From the NCBI GenBank assembly GCA_903853805.1, contig CAINUN010000089.1:1-32160 (forward strand): a stretch of DNA of 32,160 bases. The letters are read 5' to 3'. The notes below the pieces were generated by a model that did no database searches, was not told the origin of the DNA, and saw only the letters and a list, made by a program, of their open reading frames with translations. Shown here piece after piece: positions 23,655 to 31,987 of the stretch (the first letter of the stretch is position 1; each line of letters begins with the position of its first letter). The DNA comes from an uncultured Bacteroidota bacterium (GTDB lineage Bacteria; Bacteroidota; Bacteroidia; Chitinophagales; Chitinophagaceae). The position numbers were made by a program, and so were the translations under genes.

Positions 23655-24251
23655 TCAATTAAGCTTCGCAGTAATCAATTTTAGAAACTCACTTCTCGTT
23701 TCATTTGCTTCAAATTGTCCGCTGAAAGCAGAAGTAGTCGTTACGCTGTTTTGTTTAGAAACTCCGCGCATCATCATGCACAAATGTTGAGCTTCTATAA
23801 CAACCGCTACACCAAGTGGATTCAGAGTGTCCTGAATGACGTCCAAAATTTGATGTGTCATTCTTTCCTGCACTTGCAAACGGCGAGCAAAACAATCTAC
23901 CACCCGAGCTATTTTACTTAGTCCGGTAATATAACCGTTGGGGATGTAGGCAATATGTGCCTTTCCAAAAAACGGCAAGAGATGATGTTCGCACATGCTG
24001 TAAAGTTCAATGTCTTTCACAATAACCATCTCACTGTAAGACTCTTGAAACTTAGCAGAATTTAGAATGGCACCAGCGTCCACTTCATAACCTTGTGTCA
24101 TAAATAACATGGCTTTCGCAACTCGCTCAGGAGTTTTTAATAAACCTTCTCGATCTGCATCTTCACCCAATGCTTGAATGTTAGAGCGATAGTTTTTTAT
24201 TAGTGCTGCTAACTTTTTTTTATCGTATTGTTCGAGTTTTTGGTAGCCCAA
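23655..24251 (-). CDS. folE: GTP cyclohydrolase I
   Basis: Converts GTP to 7,8-dihydroneopterin triphosphate, the entry step for folate, queuosine and biopterin. The zinc ligands Cys87 and His90 lie in [11 protein letters not shown] and Cys158 in HLCMMMRGV; the substrate region with [20 protein letters not shown] is complete. Type IA enzyme, 198 residues. The best start is TTG at 24251 ([14 protein letters not shown]); no ATG is available before the conserved core, so the start is less certain than the identity. It lies 23 nt after the PTPS-family gene, and the pair should be one transcript supplying and using dihydroneopterin triphosphate. Confidence 0.94.
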   Translation of the reverse strand: MGYQKLEQYDKKKLAALIKNYRSNIQALGEDADREGLLKTPERVAKAMLFMTQGYEVDAGAILNSAKFQESYSEMVIVKDIELYSMCEHHLLPFFGKAHIAYIPNGYITGLSKIARVVDCFARRLQVQERMTHQILDVIQDTLNPLGVAVVIEAQHLCMMMRGVSKQNSVTTTSAFSGQFEANETRSEFLKLITAKLN

Positions 24252-24274
24252 AGGAATAATTTTTAAAGGTAAAA

Positions 24275-24685
24275 TTACCCGAAATACTCAACGTATATCC
24301 GAGGTGTTTCATAAAGACGAATGCAATGAAGTTGCACCGAATGTTTCTCAATTTCTGGTTTCAATTCACACCAAATGCCCATAACTAAGTTTTCTGCGCT
24401 AGTGAATTTCCCTTTCATAAAAGCTACATCTAGATTGAGGTTTTTATGGTCCACTTTTTCAATAATAGTTTCATTAATAATGATGCCCAATGTCTTAGCA
24501 TTGAAAACAAAACCAGTAGTAGCGTTTGGTTCGCCCTTCACGGTTACATGTATTTCATAATTGTGACCATGCCAATTAGGGTTAGAGCATTTTCCGAAAA
24601 CTTCAAGGTTTTTTTCTTCCGTCCAACTTTCATTAGACAATCGGTGTGCAGCATTAAAATGTTCAACTCTTGTTAGGTAAACCAT
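24275..24685 (-). CDS. 6-pyruvoyltetrahydropterin synthase / QueD-family enzyme
   Basis: T-fold enzyme acting on dihydroneopterin triphosphate, the product of the adjacent folE. Zinc ligands are His14 (NAAHRL), His39 and His41 (WHGHNY); the catalytic Cys33 lies in [11 protein letters not shown], a C-x5-HGH spacing as in animal PTPS, whereas E. coli QueD has C-x3-HGH. The 136-residue length is normal. It is often annotated queD in Bacteroidota; the product may be 6-carboxytetrahydropterin (queuosine) or 6-pyruvoyltetrahydropterin (biopterin-like), which the sequence cannot settle. First gene of the PTPS-folE operon, with a consensus promoter. Confidence 0.88.
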   Translation of the reverse strand: MVYLTRVEHFNAAHRLSNESWTEEKNLEVFGKCSNPNWHGHNYEIHVTVKGEPNATTGFVFNAKTLGIIINETIIEKVDHKNLNLDVAFMKGKFTSAENLVMGIWCELKPEIEKHSVQLHCIRLYETPRIYVEYFG

Positions 24686-24700
24686 TCAACTTATTTAAAA

Positions 24701-24731
24701 CAAAAGTAGGTTTGCAATATCGTTTAACAAA
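24701..24731 (-). promoter_or_regulatory. Consensus promoter of the PTPS-folE operon
   Basis: Minus strand TTTG (24728-24731), exactly 19 nt, TACTTTTG (24701-24708). The ATG is 15 nt downstream. The TA of this -7 box is the same base pair step as the TA of the divergent mqnB box. Confidence 0.75.
24707..24714 (+). promoter_or_regulatory. Putative -7 box of the mqnB-mqnD operon
   Basis: TAGGTTTG matches TAnnTTTG, 34 nt before the mqnB ATG. It shares its TA with the divergent -7 box (combined CAAAAGTAGGTTTG). No TTTG is present at the -33 position, so it is the weaker of the two on sequence. Confidence 0.45.
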
Positions 24732-24748
24732 AATGGGACTATAAGAAA

Positions 24749-25423
24749 ATGAAATTGCTATTGGCGGCAGCAACTGAACAGGAAATCTCTACAGTCCTAA
24801 AACACCTCAACAAATATTGGAAAAAAGAGGATCTTGGAACCTTTCATCTCGGAAGTAACAGCCTGCAAGTTTATACTCATGGAGTAGGGATGATGGCTAC
24901 TACTTATCATCTTACTAAACTGTTTCAAAAGGAGCATTTTGACTTTGCTATTCAAGCCGGCATTGCAGGAAGCTACAATCGAGAAATACAGTTGGGCGAA
25001 GTACTGATGATAACCGAAGAGACATTGGGTGATTTAGGTGCTGAAGATCATCTTCAATTCCTTGACCTTTTTGAATTAGATCTTGCAAAAAAAAACGCAC
25101 TTCCTTTTTTGAATGGAAAAATGAAGATGCCAATCACTGTTTTTCATGAAAAAATAAACTTAAGAAAAGCAAGCGGATTGACGGTAAATACGGTTGCTGG
25201 ATCTTCATTCACTGCAAATAATCGCAATGATAAATTTCATTGCGATGTTGAAAGTATGGAAGGTGCTGCTTTTCATTTTGTTTGTATTTCAGAAAAAATT
25301 CCTTTTGTGCAATTGCGTAGCATTTCGAACTATGTAGAAGCACGCGATAAAAGCAAATGGAAAATTAAAGAAGCAATAGAATCGTTGAGTAAAGAACTCA
25401 TCAAACTTTTGGAGAATTTTTAG
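24749..25423 (+). CDS. mqnB: Futalosine hydrolase
   Basis: Cleaves hypoxanthine from futalosine in the futalosine route to menaquinone. PNP/UDP phosphorylase fold, 224 residues: MKLLLAAATEQEI at the N-terminus, THGVGMMATTYHL, QAGIAGSY, the nucleoside-binding ESMEGAAFHFV and the C-terminal RSISNYVEARDKSKW. The last motifs are characteristic of MqnB rather than MTA/SAH nucleosidase. The next gene, 13 nt on, is mqnD, which confirms the pathway. mqnA, mqnC and mqnE are not in this window. Confidence 0.93.
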   Translation: MKLLLAAATEQEISTVLKHLNKYWKKEDLGTFHLGSNSLQVYTHGVGMMATTYHLTKLFQKEHFDFAIQAGIAGSYNREIQLGEVLMITEETLGDLGAEDHLQFLDLFELDLAKKNALPFLNGKMKMPITVFHEKINLRKASGLTVNTVAGSSFTANNRNDKFHCDVESMEGAAFHFVCISEKIPFVQLRSISNYVEARDKSKWKIKEAIESLSKELIKLLENF

Positions 25424-25436
25424 AAACAAGTTGCTT

Positions 25437-26288
25437 ATGAAACTTACGATTGGCTTTAGTCCATGCCCCAATGACACCTTTATTTTCGATGCAATGGTGA
25501 ATAGGAAAATAGACACTCAAGGACTTGAATTTGAGGTAGTGTTAGCAGATGTTGAGACCTTGAATCAGTGGGCAGAACAAGGGAAATTGGAGGTAACCAA
25601 ACTAAGTTACCATTCATTTTTGCACAACGTTCAACAATATGCTTTGTTACACAGTGGAAGTGCTTTAGGGAAAGGGGTTGGACCTTTGTTGGTTTGTAAA
25701 AAGAAGAACTCAATTTTGTTTGAAGAGAATGGTTCGAGAAAAGAAATGAAAGTGTGTATACCTGGAAAAAACACTACTGCTAATCTGCTGCTTTCATTGG
25801 CTTATCCTGACATTAAAAACAAGACCGATATCGTTTTCAGCGAAATTGAACAACGTGTTTTGAATGACGAATTCGATGCTGGACTAATTATTCACGAAAG
25901 CCGTTTTACTTATCAAGAAAAAGGATTGCACCAACTCATTGATCTTGGCGATTGGTGGGAAACTAACATGAATGCGATGATTCCTTTAGGAGGTATTGTA
26001 GTGAACAGAAATATTGATAAAGCAGTAGCTACAAAACTTGATTCGGTGATTAAAGAGAGCATCCGCTTTGCTTGGAACAACTATCCGTTACTTCCCGATT
26101 ACGTTACTTCTCATGCCCAGGAAATGGATGAAGAAGTAATGTGCAAACACATCAATCTCTATGTAAATGAATTCAGCGAAGATTTGGGCGAAGAGGGATG
26201 CGAGGCTATCTACAAAATGTTTGATAAAGCTGTTGAAATTGGACTACTTGAACCTAACATAAACTACCGCGAACTAATCTTCTACTAA
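25437..26288 (+). CDS. mqnD: 1,4-dihydroxy-6-naphthoate synthase
   Basis: Converts cyclic dehypoxanthinyl futalosine to 1,4-dihydroxy-6-naphthoate in menaquinone synthesis. Periplasmic-binding-protein-like fold without signal peptide; family segments GFSPCPNDTFIFDAM at the N-terminus, KLSYHSFLHNV, the Gly-rich GSALGKGVGPLLV, IHESRFTY and PLGGIVVNR are present over 283 residues. I use the ATG at 25437; an in-frame TTG two codons earlier is less likely. Cotranscribed with mqnB. The last 15 bp overlap the end of hpt on the opposite strand. Confidence 0.93.
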   Translation: MKLTIGFSPCPNDTFIFDAMVNRKIDTQGLEFEVVLADVETLNQWAEQGKLEVTKLSYHSFLHNVQQYALLHSGSALGKGVGPLLVCKKKNSILFEENGSRKEMKVCIPGKNTTANLLLSLAYPDIKNKTDIVFSEIEQRVLNDEFDAGLIIHESRFTYQEKGLHQLIDLGDWWETNMNAMIPLGGIVVNRNIDKAVATKLDSVIKESIRFAWNNYPLLPDYVTSHAQEMDEEVMCKHINLYVNEFSEDLGEEGCEAIYKMFDKAVEIGLLEPNINYRELIFY

Positions 26289-26816
26289 CTCATAAAGCTC
26301 AGGAAGATTTCTTCCATGCCCATCGTAATCCAAACCATAGCCCAGTACAAATTTATTTGGCACCTCAAAGCCAATATAGTCTGCATGAACAGGATGTTTT
26401 AATGCTGATGGCTTAGATAAAAAAGTGGCAATTTTTAAAGAAGCAGGTTGTCGTAATTCAATTTCTGGCAAAAAAGAATAGAGAGTTTTTCCAGTGTCAA
26501 CAATGTCTTCAAGAATAATGATGTGACGATGATGCAATTGCTCTTCCATGCCAATGGCAGTCACTACATTTCCTGTTGAAGACGTGCCTTTGTAAGAAGC
26601 CAATTTGATGAAAGATATTTCAGCATCAATGGTGATGTGTCGAAATAGATCGGCGGCAAATATGAAGGAGCCATTCAAGATAGCTATGAAAAGAGGATTC
26701 TTGCCTGCATAGTCCTCATCAATTTGTTTACCCAACGCAGCAACACGTTGTTCGATGGTTTCTTTTGAAATAAAAGGTGTAAAAACCTTGTCGTGAATTT
26801 TGATTGTGGCTGCCAT
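26274..26816 (-). CDS. hpt: Hypoxanthine phosphoribosyltransferase
   Basis: Purine salvage enzyme joining hypoxanthine or guanine to PRPP. The PRPP loop IIILEDIVDTGKTL lies at about 98-111, with the flexible-loop region KLASYKGTSSTG before it and the purine-side VLGYGLDYDGHGRNLPELY at the end. The 180-residue length is normal. It follows the LysM glucosaminidase gene with a single base between stop and start and is the last gene of the LOG-methyltransferase-glucosaminidase-hpt cluster. Its neighbour mqnB releases hypoxanthine, though it is on the other strand. Confidence 0.94.
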   Translation of the reverse strand: MAATIKIHDKVFTPFISKETIEQRVAALGKQIDEDYAGKNPLFIAILNGSFIFAADLFRHITIDAEISFIKLASYKGTSSTGNVVTAIGMEEQLHHRHIIILEDIVDTGKTLYSFLPEIELRQPASLKIATFLSKPSALKHPVHADYIGFEVPNKFVLGYGLDYDGHGRNLPELYELVED

Positions 26817-26817
26817 T

Positions 26818-28626
26818 TTATTTGATTCTTAATTTTTGACCTGTTTTTATTTCGTTGAACCCTAGTTTATTGAGGTCCTGTAATTGTTGCATAGTCAAGT
26901 TGAATTTCTTAGCAATGCTAAATGCAGTTTCCCCTTTTTGAACAGTATAGAATTCTGCATTTTCGGGTACTTGCTGCGATTGATTGTCAACAGTCGCATC
27001 AGTAGTTTCTTCTTCATCAATCGGGTTGCCATTAACATAAACCAACTTGTCAAGCTTCTCTTTTAGCAGCGCATATTCATCTTTAGAATCATTGCCCGCT
27101 TCTTCCATTGCCTGACGGATAAAGGCGCTCAAACTTGGGTCGTTTGATTTAGGCTTTTCTTGTTTTCTTTCAATTGGTTTACTCACTACTTGTTGTGGTT
27201 CGGCTGCAGGTGTAAACGTTTCAATTTTCTTTTCTTCAACAGGCACTTCAATAACGGGTGTGTTTTTTATAACAACAACTTCCGGTTTTTTCCCCTCCTC
27301 TTTTTTAAGAACAGCTTGTGTTTCTTTCGTTGTAGTTGTTGTGGGTGTTGGCTTATTCACAACTTGTGTTTCTTTTGGGGTGCTAGTTTTTGATATTGGA
27401 GAGTCTTTAGTTTTCTCCAAGTCTTTTTTAGAAATAAAACCAGGGTCGTTTTTTGAAGAATCTACTAGCGAAATTTTAGGCGTAGATGTTGAGGCAACTA
27501 TTTGTTTAACAATGACTGAAGGTTTTGTAAGCGACATCGTAATCAACTGAAGAGTTGAGCCAATGGCAGGTTCTTCATTTGCTTCTATTTTATTCAAAGC
27601 TCTTAAAGCTCTTAATTGAATGCCTTCTTTTTGTGAAATCATGAAAAGCGACTCACCTTTATTTACTATATGCGTTTCGTTTAAGCCCGTTGCTTTTTTT
27701 CTTTCGAGGTAAACAAACATATCTGCAGTCAATGGTGCATCAGGCAGGTCGTTGAACTCAAGCAGTTTTGCATAACGAAGATTGAAACGAACTGCATCAC
27801 GCAATAACATGGCTCCTTTTTTTGCATAGAAAGCACGCATCCCATTTATCACTGTTTCAGAACCATCTTTCAAAGGTTCGGCAGCTATTGGTTTTTCTGG
27901 TTCAGGTGTCGTTGGCTCATAATGATAAACAGGGTCGTTCACAACTTGGTCATAAGAAACCGACATTGATTTCTTGTTAGAGGTTGTGTTTGTTGTTGTT
28001 ACTTTTTTGTTTTGCTCTCCTGAATTTGCAGTTGAATTTTGTGGTGAATATGCAGCAGCAAATACTTTTTGTTCCTGCGTTTTGTTTTGTTTTTTCAAAG
28101 ACTTCAATGCAGCCAATGTAATATCCTGTAAGCCATAGTCTTCAACTAACTTGATAAGGATGAGCGCATATTTAGGATTGGTGGCATAGCCTAAGTTTTT
28201 CAATCCTTTTGCCCAACCTTGATAATCTGTTATTGCCAATTTGAATAGTGGAGCATATCGTGGGCTTGTTGAAAGATAATCAGAATGGTCGCGATAAGAG
28301 TCCATTACCTTATCATATTTTCTGAAACATTCATTGGGTCTATCATCCGTGTAGGAATAGGTTTTTCCTGTCCATTCTTTTTTACATTTTATGCCAAAAT
28401 GATTATTGGCATTATCTGCTAATTCACTTTGTCCGCCACTTGTTTCATGAATGCCTTGTGCGAGTGTTATTGCAGCAGGAATTCCGGTGCGGTGTTGTTC
28501 TTCTATTGCTAAGTCTTTGTATTGAGCAACATAATTTCTTGCGCGGGTATCATAAGAATCTTGTGCGTTCATTTTAAAGAATGAAAGCAGCGATAGTAAT
28601 AAAAAAGTGAAAACTCTTTTTTGCAT
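26818..28626 (-). CDS. Secreted glucosaminidase (GH73-like) with LysM domains
   Basis: Exported peptidoglycan hydrolase of 602 residues. Residues 1-21 are a signal peptide ending NAQ. The mannosyl-glycoprotein endo-beta-N-acetylglucosaminidase domain (about 35-165) has the catalytic Glu61 in GIHETSGGQSELA and the NNHFGIKCKKEWTG segment. A degenerate LysM-like stretch (about 263-307), a LysM at about 318-361 and a C-terminal LysM at about 558-602 (YTVQKGETAFSIAKKF) bind glycan. Residues about 375-545 are a low-complexity Pro/Thr/Lys/Glu-rich linker. The gene lies 18 nt after the methyltransferase gene and 1 nt before hpt. Confidence 0.92.
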   Translation of the reverse strand: MQKRVFTFLLLSLLSFFKMNAQDSYDTRARNYVAQYKDLAIEEQHRTGIPAAITLAQGIHETSGGQSELADNANNHFGIKCKKEWTGKTYSYTDDRPNECFRKYDKVMDSYRDHSDYLSTSPRYAPLFKLAITDYQGWAKGLKNLGYATNPKYALILIKLVEDYGLQDITLAALKSLKKQNKTQEQKVFAAAYSPQNSTANSGEQNKKVTTTNTTSNKKSMSVSYDQVVNDPVYHYEPTTPEPEKPIAAEPLKDGSETVINGMRAFYAKKGAMLLRDAVRFNLRYAKLLEFNDLPDAPLTADMFVYLERKKATGLNETHIVNKGESLFMISQKEGIQLRALRALNKIEANEEPAIGSTLQLITMSLTKPSVIVKQIVASTSTPKISLVDSSKNDPGFISKKDLEKTKDSPISKTSTPKETQVVNKPTPTTTTTKETQAVLKKEEGKKPEVVVIKNTPVIEVPVEEKKIETFTPAAEPQQVVSKPIERKQEKPKSNDPSLSAFIRQAMEEAGNDSKDEYALLKEKLDKLVYVNGNPIDEEETTDATVDNQSQQVPENAEFYTVQKGETAFSIAKKFNLTMQQLQDLNKLGFNEIKTGQKLRIK

Positions 28627-28644
28627 TGATTATTATTAGTGTGT

Positions 28645-29298
28645 TTAGTTTTTTAGTTTTCTCACAATTAAAATCCCGTCTCTTACAGGCAAAAGTACTT
28701 GCTCTACCCGATTATCGTTCAATAGTTTTTCATTAAAAGCATGGATAGCTTTTGCAAATTTTCCTTGTTCCTGTTCGGGAAGAATTACCTCTCCGTTAAA
28801 CAAAACATTGTCGGCAATAATGATTCCGCCAATCGGTATTTTATCGAAAACCAAGTCATAATAAAGACCATAGTTTTTCTTATCGGCATCAATAAACACT
28901 AAGTCAAAAGTTTCGTTTAATGTAGGAATGATGTCGGCAGCCTTGCCTATGTGTTGTTTTATTTTATCCTGCAATTCTGCTTTGGCAAAATAGCGCTGTG
29001 CTATTTCTTTTAAATTTTCATCCAATTCAATGGTATGCAGCACCCCATCTTCACTCAACCCCTTTGCCAAACAAATAGCAGCATAGCCTGTATAAGTGCC
29101 TATTTCAAGTATTCTTTTTGGGCGAATCATGCAACTCAACATTTGCAACAAAGCACCTTGTAAATGCCCCGACAACATGTGTGGTCTGCCAATGTGCTCA
29201 TACGTTTCTTCATTCAGTTCCTTCAACACCTCATCTTCTTGAGTTGTGAAGTGTTCTGCATATTCCTGAAGTGCGAGTGGCAATAAAACCTTGGTCAT
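28645..29298 (-). CDS. O-methyltransferase (Methyltransf_3 family)
   Basis: Class I SAM-dependent methyltransferase of the catechol/caffeoyl-CoA O-methyltransferase type, 217 residues. SAM-binding EIGTYTGYAA lies near 66-75, the acidic TIELDE follows, and the metal-site FIDADKKNY lies near 134-142 with the later DNVLFNGEV. Bacterial members methylate small catechols, and some act on tRNA (TrmR, hydroxyuridine), which cannot be told apart here. It starts 3 nt after the LOG gene and is 18 nt ahead of the glucosaminidase gene, in one operon. Confidence 0.9.
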   Translation of the reverse strand: MTKVLLPLALQEYAEHFTTQEDEVLKELNEETYEHIGRPHMLSGHLQGALLQMLSCMIRPKRILEIGTYTGYAAICLAKGLSEDGVLHTIELDENLKEIAQRYFAKAELQDKIKQHIGKAADIIPTLNETFDLVFIDADKKNYGLYYDLVFDKIPIGGIIIADNVLFNGEVILPEQEQGKFAKAIHAFNEKLLNDNRVEQVLLPVRDGILIVRKLKN

Positions 29299-29301
29299 GC
29301 T

Positions 29302-30000
29302 TTAGAAATTCGGTTGCAATTTATAGTTGGTATAAAACTCACTTAAATAAGCCACCACTTCATCTGCCGTGTCAAACAGTTTAATCAAATCAAGGTCTCC
29401 CGGACTGATGTTTTGGTGTTCTTCTAACATTGTTTTGCGCATCCAATCAAACAAGCCGCTCCAATAATCTCTACCAATGCATATCATGGGTGTTTGCGTA
29501 AATTTTCCTGTTTGAATGAGGGTTGCTATTTCAAAAAACTCATCCATAGTGCCCCATCCTCCAGGCATCATGATGAAGCCTTGTGAGTATTTGGCAAACA
29601 TAACTTTGCGCACAAAGAAATAATCGAAATTCAGGTTCTTGTCGTGGTCCACATAAGCATTGAAATGTTGCTCAAATGGCAGTTCAATATTCAAACCCAC
29701 CGAACGACCACCTGCTTCGTGTGCGCCCTTATTGCCTGCTTCCATAATGCCAGGTCCACCACCCGTAATAATGCCAAAACCTTCTTGCGCCAATCGTTTA
29801 GAAATGTCAACAGCCAATTCATAATACTTTTCGCCGGGCTTGGTGCGGGCAGATCCCAAAACACAAACACAGGGTCCAATCTTAGCAAGCGATTCAAAAC
29901 CCTGAACAAACTCTGCCATGATTTTAAATACCTGCCAGCTTGAGTGTGCGCGTGTCTCCGTCCAGTCGCGGAGTTTTATATTGGTAAGTTGGTCTTTCAT
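29302..30000 (-). CDS. LOG-family protein (TIGR00730, lysine-decarboxylase-like fold)
   Basis: Rossmann-fold protein of 232 residues with the family motifs GSARTKP near 49-55, TGGGPGIMEAGNKGA near 78-92 and PGGWGTMDE near 145-153. LOG proteins cleave nucleoside 5'-monophosphates to base and ribose 5-phosphate; plant homologues activate cytokinins. The PGGxGTxxE active-site signature is complete. It heads the four-gene cluster that ends in hpt, which also concerns purine bases and ribose phosphates, so a role in nucleotide salvage is plausible but inferred. Confidence 0.9.
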   Translation of the reverse strand: MKDQLTNIKLRDWTETRAHSSWQVFKIMAEFVQGFESLAKIGPCVCVLGSARTKPGEKYYELAVDISKRLAQEGFGIITGGGPGIMEAGNKGAHEAGGRSVGLNIELPFEQHFNAYVDHDKNLNFDYFFVRKVMFAKYSQGFIMMPGGWGTMDEFFEIATLIQTGKFTQTPMICIGRDYWSGLFDWMRKTMLEEHQNISPGDLDLIKLFDTADEVVAYLSEFYTNYKLQPNF

Positions 30001-30020
30001 TTTTTATTTTAGTAGGAAAT

Positions 30021-30028
30021 CAAAAGTA
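30021..30028 (-). promoter_or_regulatory. Putative -7 box of the LOG-methyltransferase-glucosaminidase-hpt operon
   Basis: Minus strand TACTTTTG matches TAnnTTTG, 20 nt before the LOG ATG. No TTTG lies at the -33 distance. No other promoter-like box is seen between the four downstream genes, consistent with one operon. Confidence 0.5.
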
Positions 30029-30087
30029 GAAAGACAAAAGCCAATAAAATGAAAAATTGATAACGAGAGGAACTCCCAACAATTCAA

Positions 30088-30372
30088 CTATAAACTTTCA
30101 GGTTGTTGGTGTGTATTAAAAATGCGAAGTATGAAAATTGTATCCTTGTCATACTCATAGGTAATAATGTAGGGGTAATTACCAACTACTTTGTAGCGCA
30201 CAGTATCGAAGGCGATAGACGCACTTTGTGGCAATTCCTGAATTTTAAGCATCGTATTGTTGATGGTTTCAAAAAATCTTATGCCTAATCCTTTTTGTTG
30301 TTTGTTGTAATAATCAATGCCCACTTGAATATCCTTCAATGCAGTAGGTGTAACCTTGATAACCCTTTTCAT
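30088..30372 (-). CDS. RelE/ParE-family toxin
   Basis: A 94-residue protein of the ParE/RelE fold: N-terminal KVTPTALKDIQVGIDYYNKQQKGLG helix pair, central strands RYKVVGNYPYIITYEYDKDTIFILRIFNT and a short tail. ParE-type toxins inhibit gyrase; RelE types cleave mRNA. The sequence lacks clear RelE catalytic residues, so ParE-like is the better guess. Its ATG overlaps the stop of the upstream antitoxin by one base (TAATG), the usual translational coupling. Confidence 0.85.
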   Translation of the reverse strand: MKRVIKVTPTALKDIQVGIDYYNKQQKGLGIRFFETINNTMLKIQELPQSASIAFDTVRYKVVGNYPYIITYEYDKDTIFILRIFNTHQQPESL

Positions 30373-30578
30373 TACTCCACTTTTAACAACTTCTGAGCAT
30401 CATCCCAATCGAGCATATAATGAGGGTTTTCTTTTGCAAGTTTCCGCTCTTGGTTCACCAGTTCTTTTTGATGGGGGGTCAGCACATCTTGTTCTATTTG
30501 AACAAAGCCAAGGCTCTTTATCAACTCCATAAAAAATGAAAGTTTATTATCGGGTATTTTTAAAGTGAGTTCTTGCAT
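30372..30578 (-). CDS. Antitoxin of the ParE-type module
   Basis: A 68-residue protein directly upstream of and overlapping the toxin gene. The N-terminus (MQELTLKIPDNKLSFFMELIKSLGF) resembles the short strand-helix dimerisation part found in Bacteroidota addiction-module antitoxins; the C-terminal part (ENPHYMLDWDDAQKLLK) would wrap the toxin. Identification rests mainly on position and size. Presumed autorepressor of the pair; no clear operator palindrome is visible upstream. Confidence 0.75.
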   Translation of the reverse strand: MQELTLKIPDNKLSFFMELIKSLGFVQIEQDVLTPHQKELVNQERKLAKENPHYMLDWDDAQKLLKVE

Positions 30579-30646
30579 AAACTACATTTAGGTTCTTGTA
30601 AAAATAAACAAACCACGAACAACCATTTGCATATTTGCACATTTTC

Positions 30647-31987
30647 TTATTCTCTAATTACCTTCTCACTCTTCACCAACTCCATGTCATTGTTGAAAAC
30701 CTGCACTAGATACATACCCGCAGGAAGCTGTGCAAGACTTACCTCTTTACTGTCTTGTGAGGACACTAGTTTTTGACCCATCAAATTATAGACTGCTATT
30801 GTAGGCTCTGTGATGCCTTTGATAGTAATGATGTCTTTTGTGGGATTGGGAGAGATGGAAATCGAAGAAGTTGATGTTTCGTTGATGCCTAAACTTTTAC
30901 TTAAAACAGCTACATAATATTTGCCATTTGCATTGGTAAAATCTCCTGCAACATAAATATTACCTGCAGTATCTGTGCAAATAGTGCGAATGGTATTATT
31001 GGCAGCTAAACTATTGACACCACCGAGTTCTGTCCAACACATGCCATCAAACTTGGCAACGTAGTTCTTGCCACTTGCATTGGTAAAATCTCCGCCTGCA
31101 AATATTCTACCCAAGCCATCTCTAAAAACACTTCTTATTGGATGATTGGCAGCAAGGGCATCTTTGCCTCCAAGTTCTGTCCAAGTTATTCCATTGCCTT
31201 TTGCTACATAGTAATTTCCAATTCCAGGATAATTACCATTCCTTAAAGTGCCCCCTGCATAAATATTTCCTTGGTTATCACTGCAAATAGAATAAGAAAC
31301 AAAACCATAAGCCCATATATTTCCGCCATAATCAGTCATAGTATTACCATCCAAAAACATCACACGTCCGTCAGCACCATATAGACCAGATGTGAAAACT
31401 TTCCCTAAAGAGTCACTACAAACAGTATATACTTTACAATTCAAAGTGGCAGTTCCAAAGGCGATTTTATTCACAATATTACCATCCCATTTTGCAATAA
31501 AAGGTCCTTGCATCCCTGTCCATAAATCACCAACAATATAAATATTACCTGCTGTATCACTGCAAATTGAGTTTATACTATTCCAATAAGTATTTCCAAA
31601 CGGATTGGGCAATACACTCCAATTATTTCCATCCCATTTTTCAACAAGGCTATTTGAAAAATCAGCATTAATAAATTTCCCTCCAGCATAAATATTCCCT
31701 TGATTATCGCTACAAATTGTATTGATTGTATCATTCGCTTTTATTCCGTTAGCACCACCTAACTCACTCCAACTACTGCCATCCCATTTAGCAACATAAA
31801 ACTTTCCACTATCGTTTCTAAAACCACCTGCTGCATAAATATTTCCTGCCGGGTCGGTACACATGGTTTTTATAGGTCCGTTGGCTGCCAATCCATTCAA
31901 CCCTCCTACTTCAGCCCATTGTGCTTGTATCTTTTGAGAAGAAAAAAGCACCATCATCACCGCCACAAAGAGTATTATTTTCCTCAT
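30647..31987 (-). CDS. Secreted seven-repeat beta-propeller-like protein with T9SS sorting domain
   Basis: A 446-residue exported protein. Residues 1-22 form a signal peptide (MRKIILFVAVMMVLFSSQKI, cleavage after QAQ). Seven repeats of about 45-55 residues follow (about 30-350), each with the pattern I-x2-I/V-C-x-D-x2-GNIYAGG...YVAKWDG...W-ELGG; seven such units suggest one seven-bladed propeller. The last ~80 residues are a type A T9SS C-terminal domain, with ISPNPTKDIITIKG, VYNLMGQKL and LPAGMYLVQV. The ligand or activity is unknown. I use the ATG at 31987; the frame is open 14 codons further, outside the signal peptide. A near-consensus -7 box (TACCTTTA, 32008-32015, minus strand) lies upstream. 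32030-32160 shows nothing else. Confidence 0.88.
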   Translation of the reverse strand: MRKIILFVAVMMVLFSSQKIQAQWAEVGGLNGLAANGPIKTMCTDPAGNIYAAGGFRNDSGKFYVAKWDGSSWSELGGANGIKANDTINTICSDNQGNIYAGGKFINADFSNSLVEKWDGNNWSVLPNPFGNTYWNSINSICSDTAGNIYIVGDLWTGMQGPFIAKWDGNIVNKIAFGTATLNCKVYTVCSDSLGKVFTSGLYGADGRVMFLDGNTMTDYGGNIWAYGFVSYSICSDNQGNIYAGGTLRNGNYPGIGNYYVAKGNGITWTELGGKDALAANHPIRSVFRDGLGRIFAGGDFTNASGKNYVAKFDGMCWTELGGVNSLAANNTIRTICTDTAGNIYVAGDFTNANGKYYVAVLSKSLGINETSTSSISISPNPTKDIITIKGITEPTIAVYNLMGQKLVSSQDSKEVSLAQLPAGMYLVQVFNNDMELVKSEKVIRE

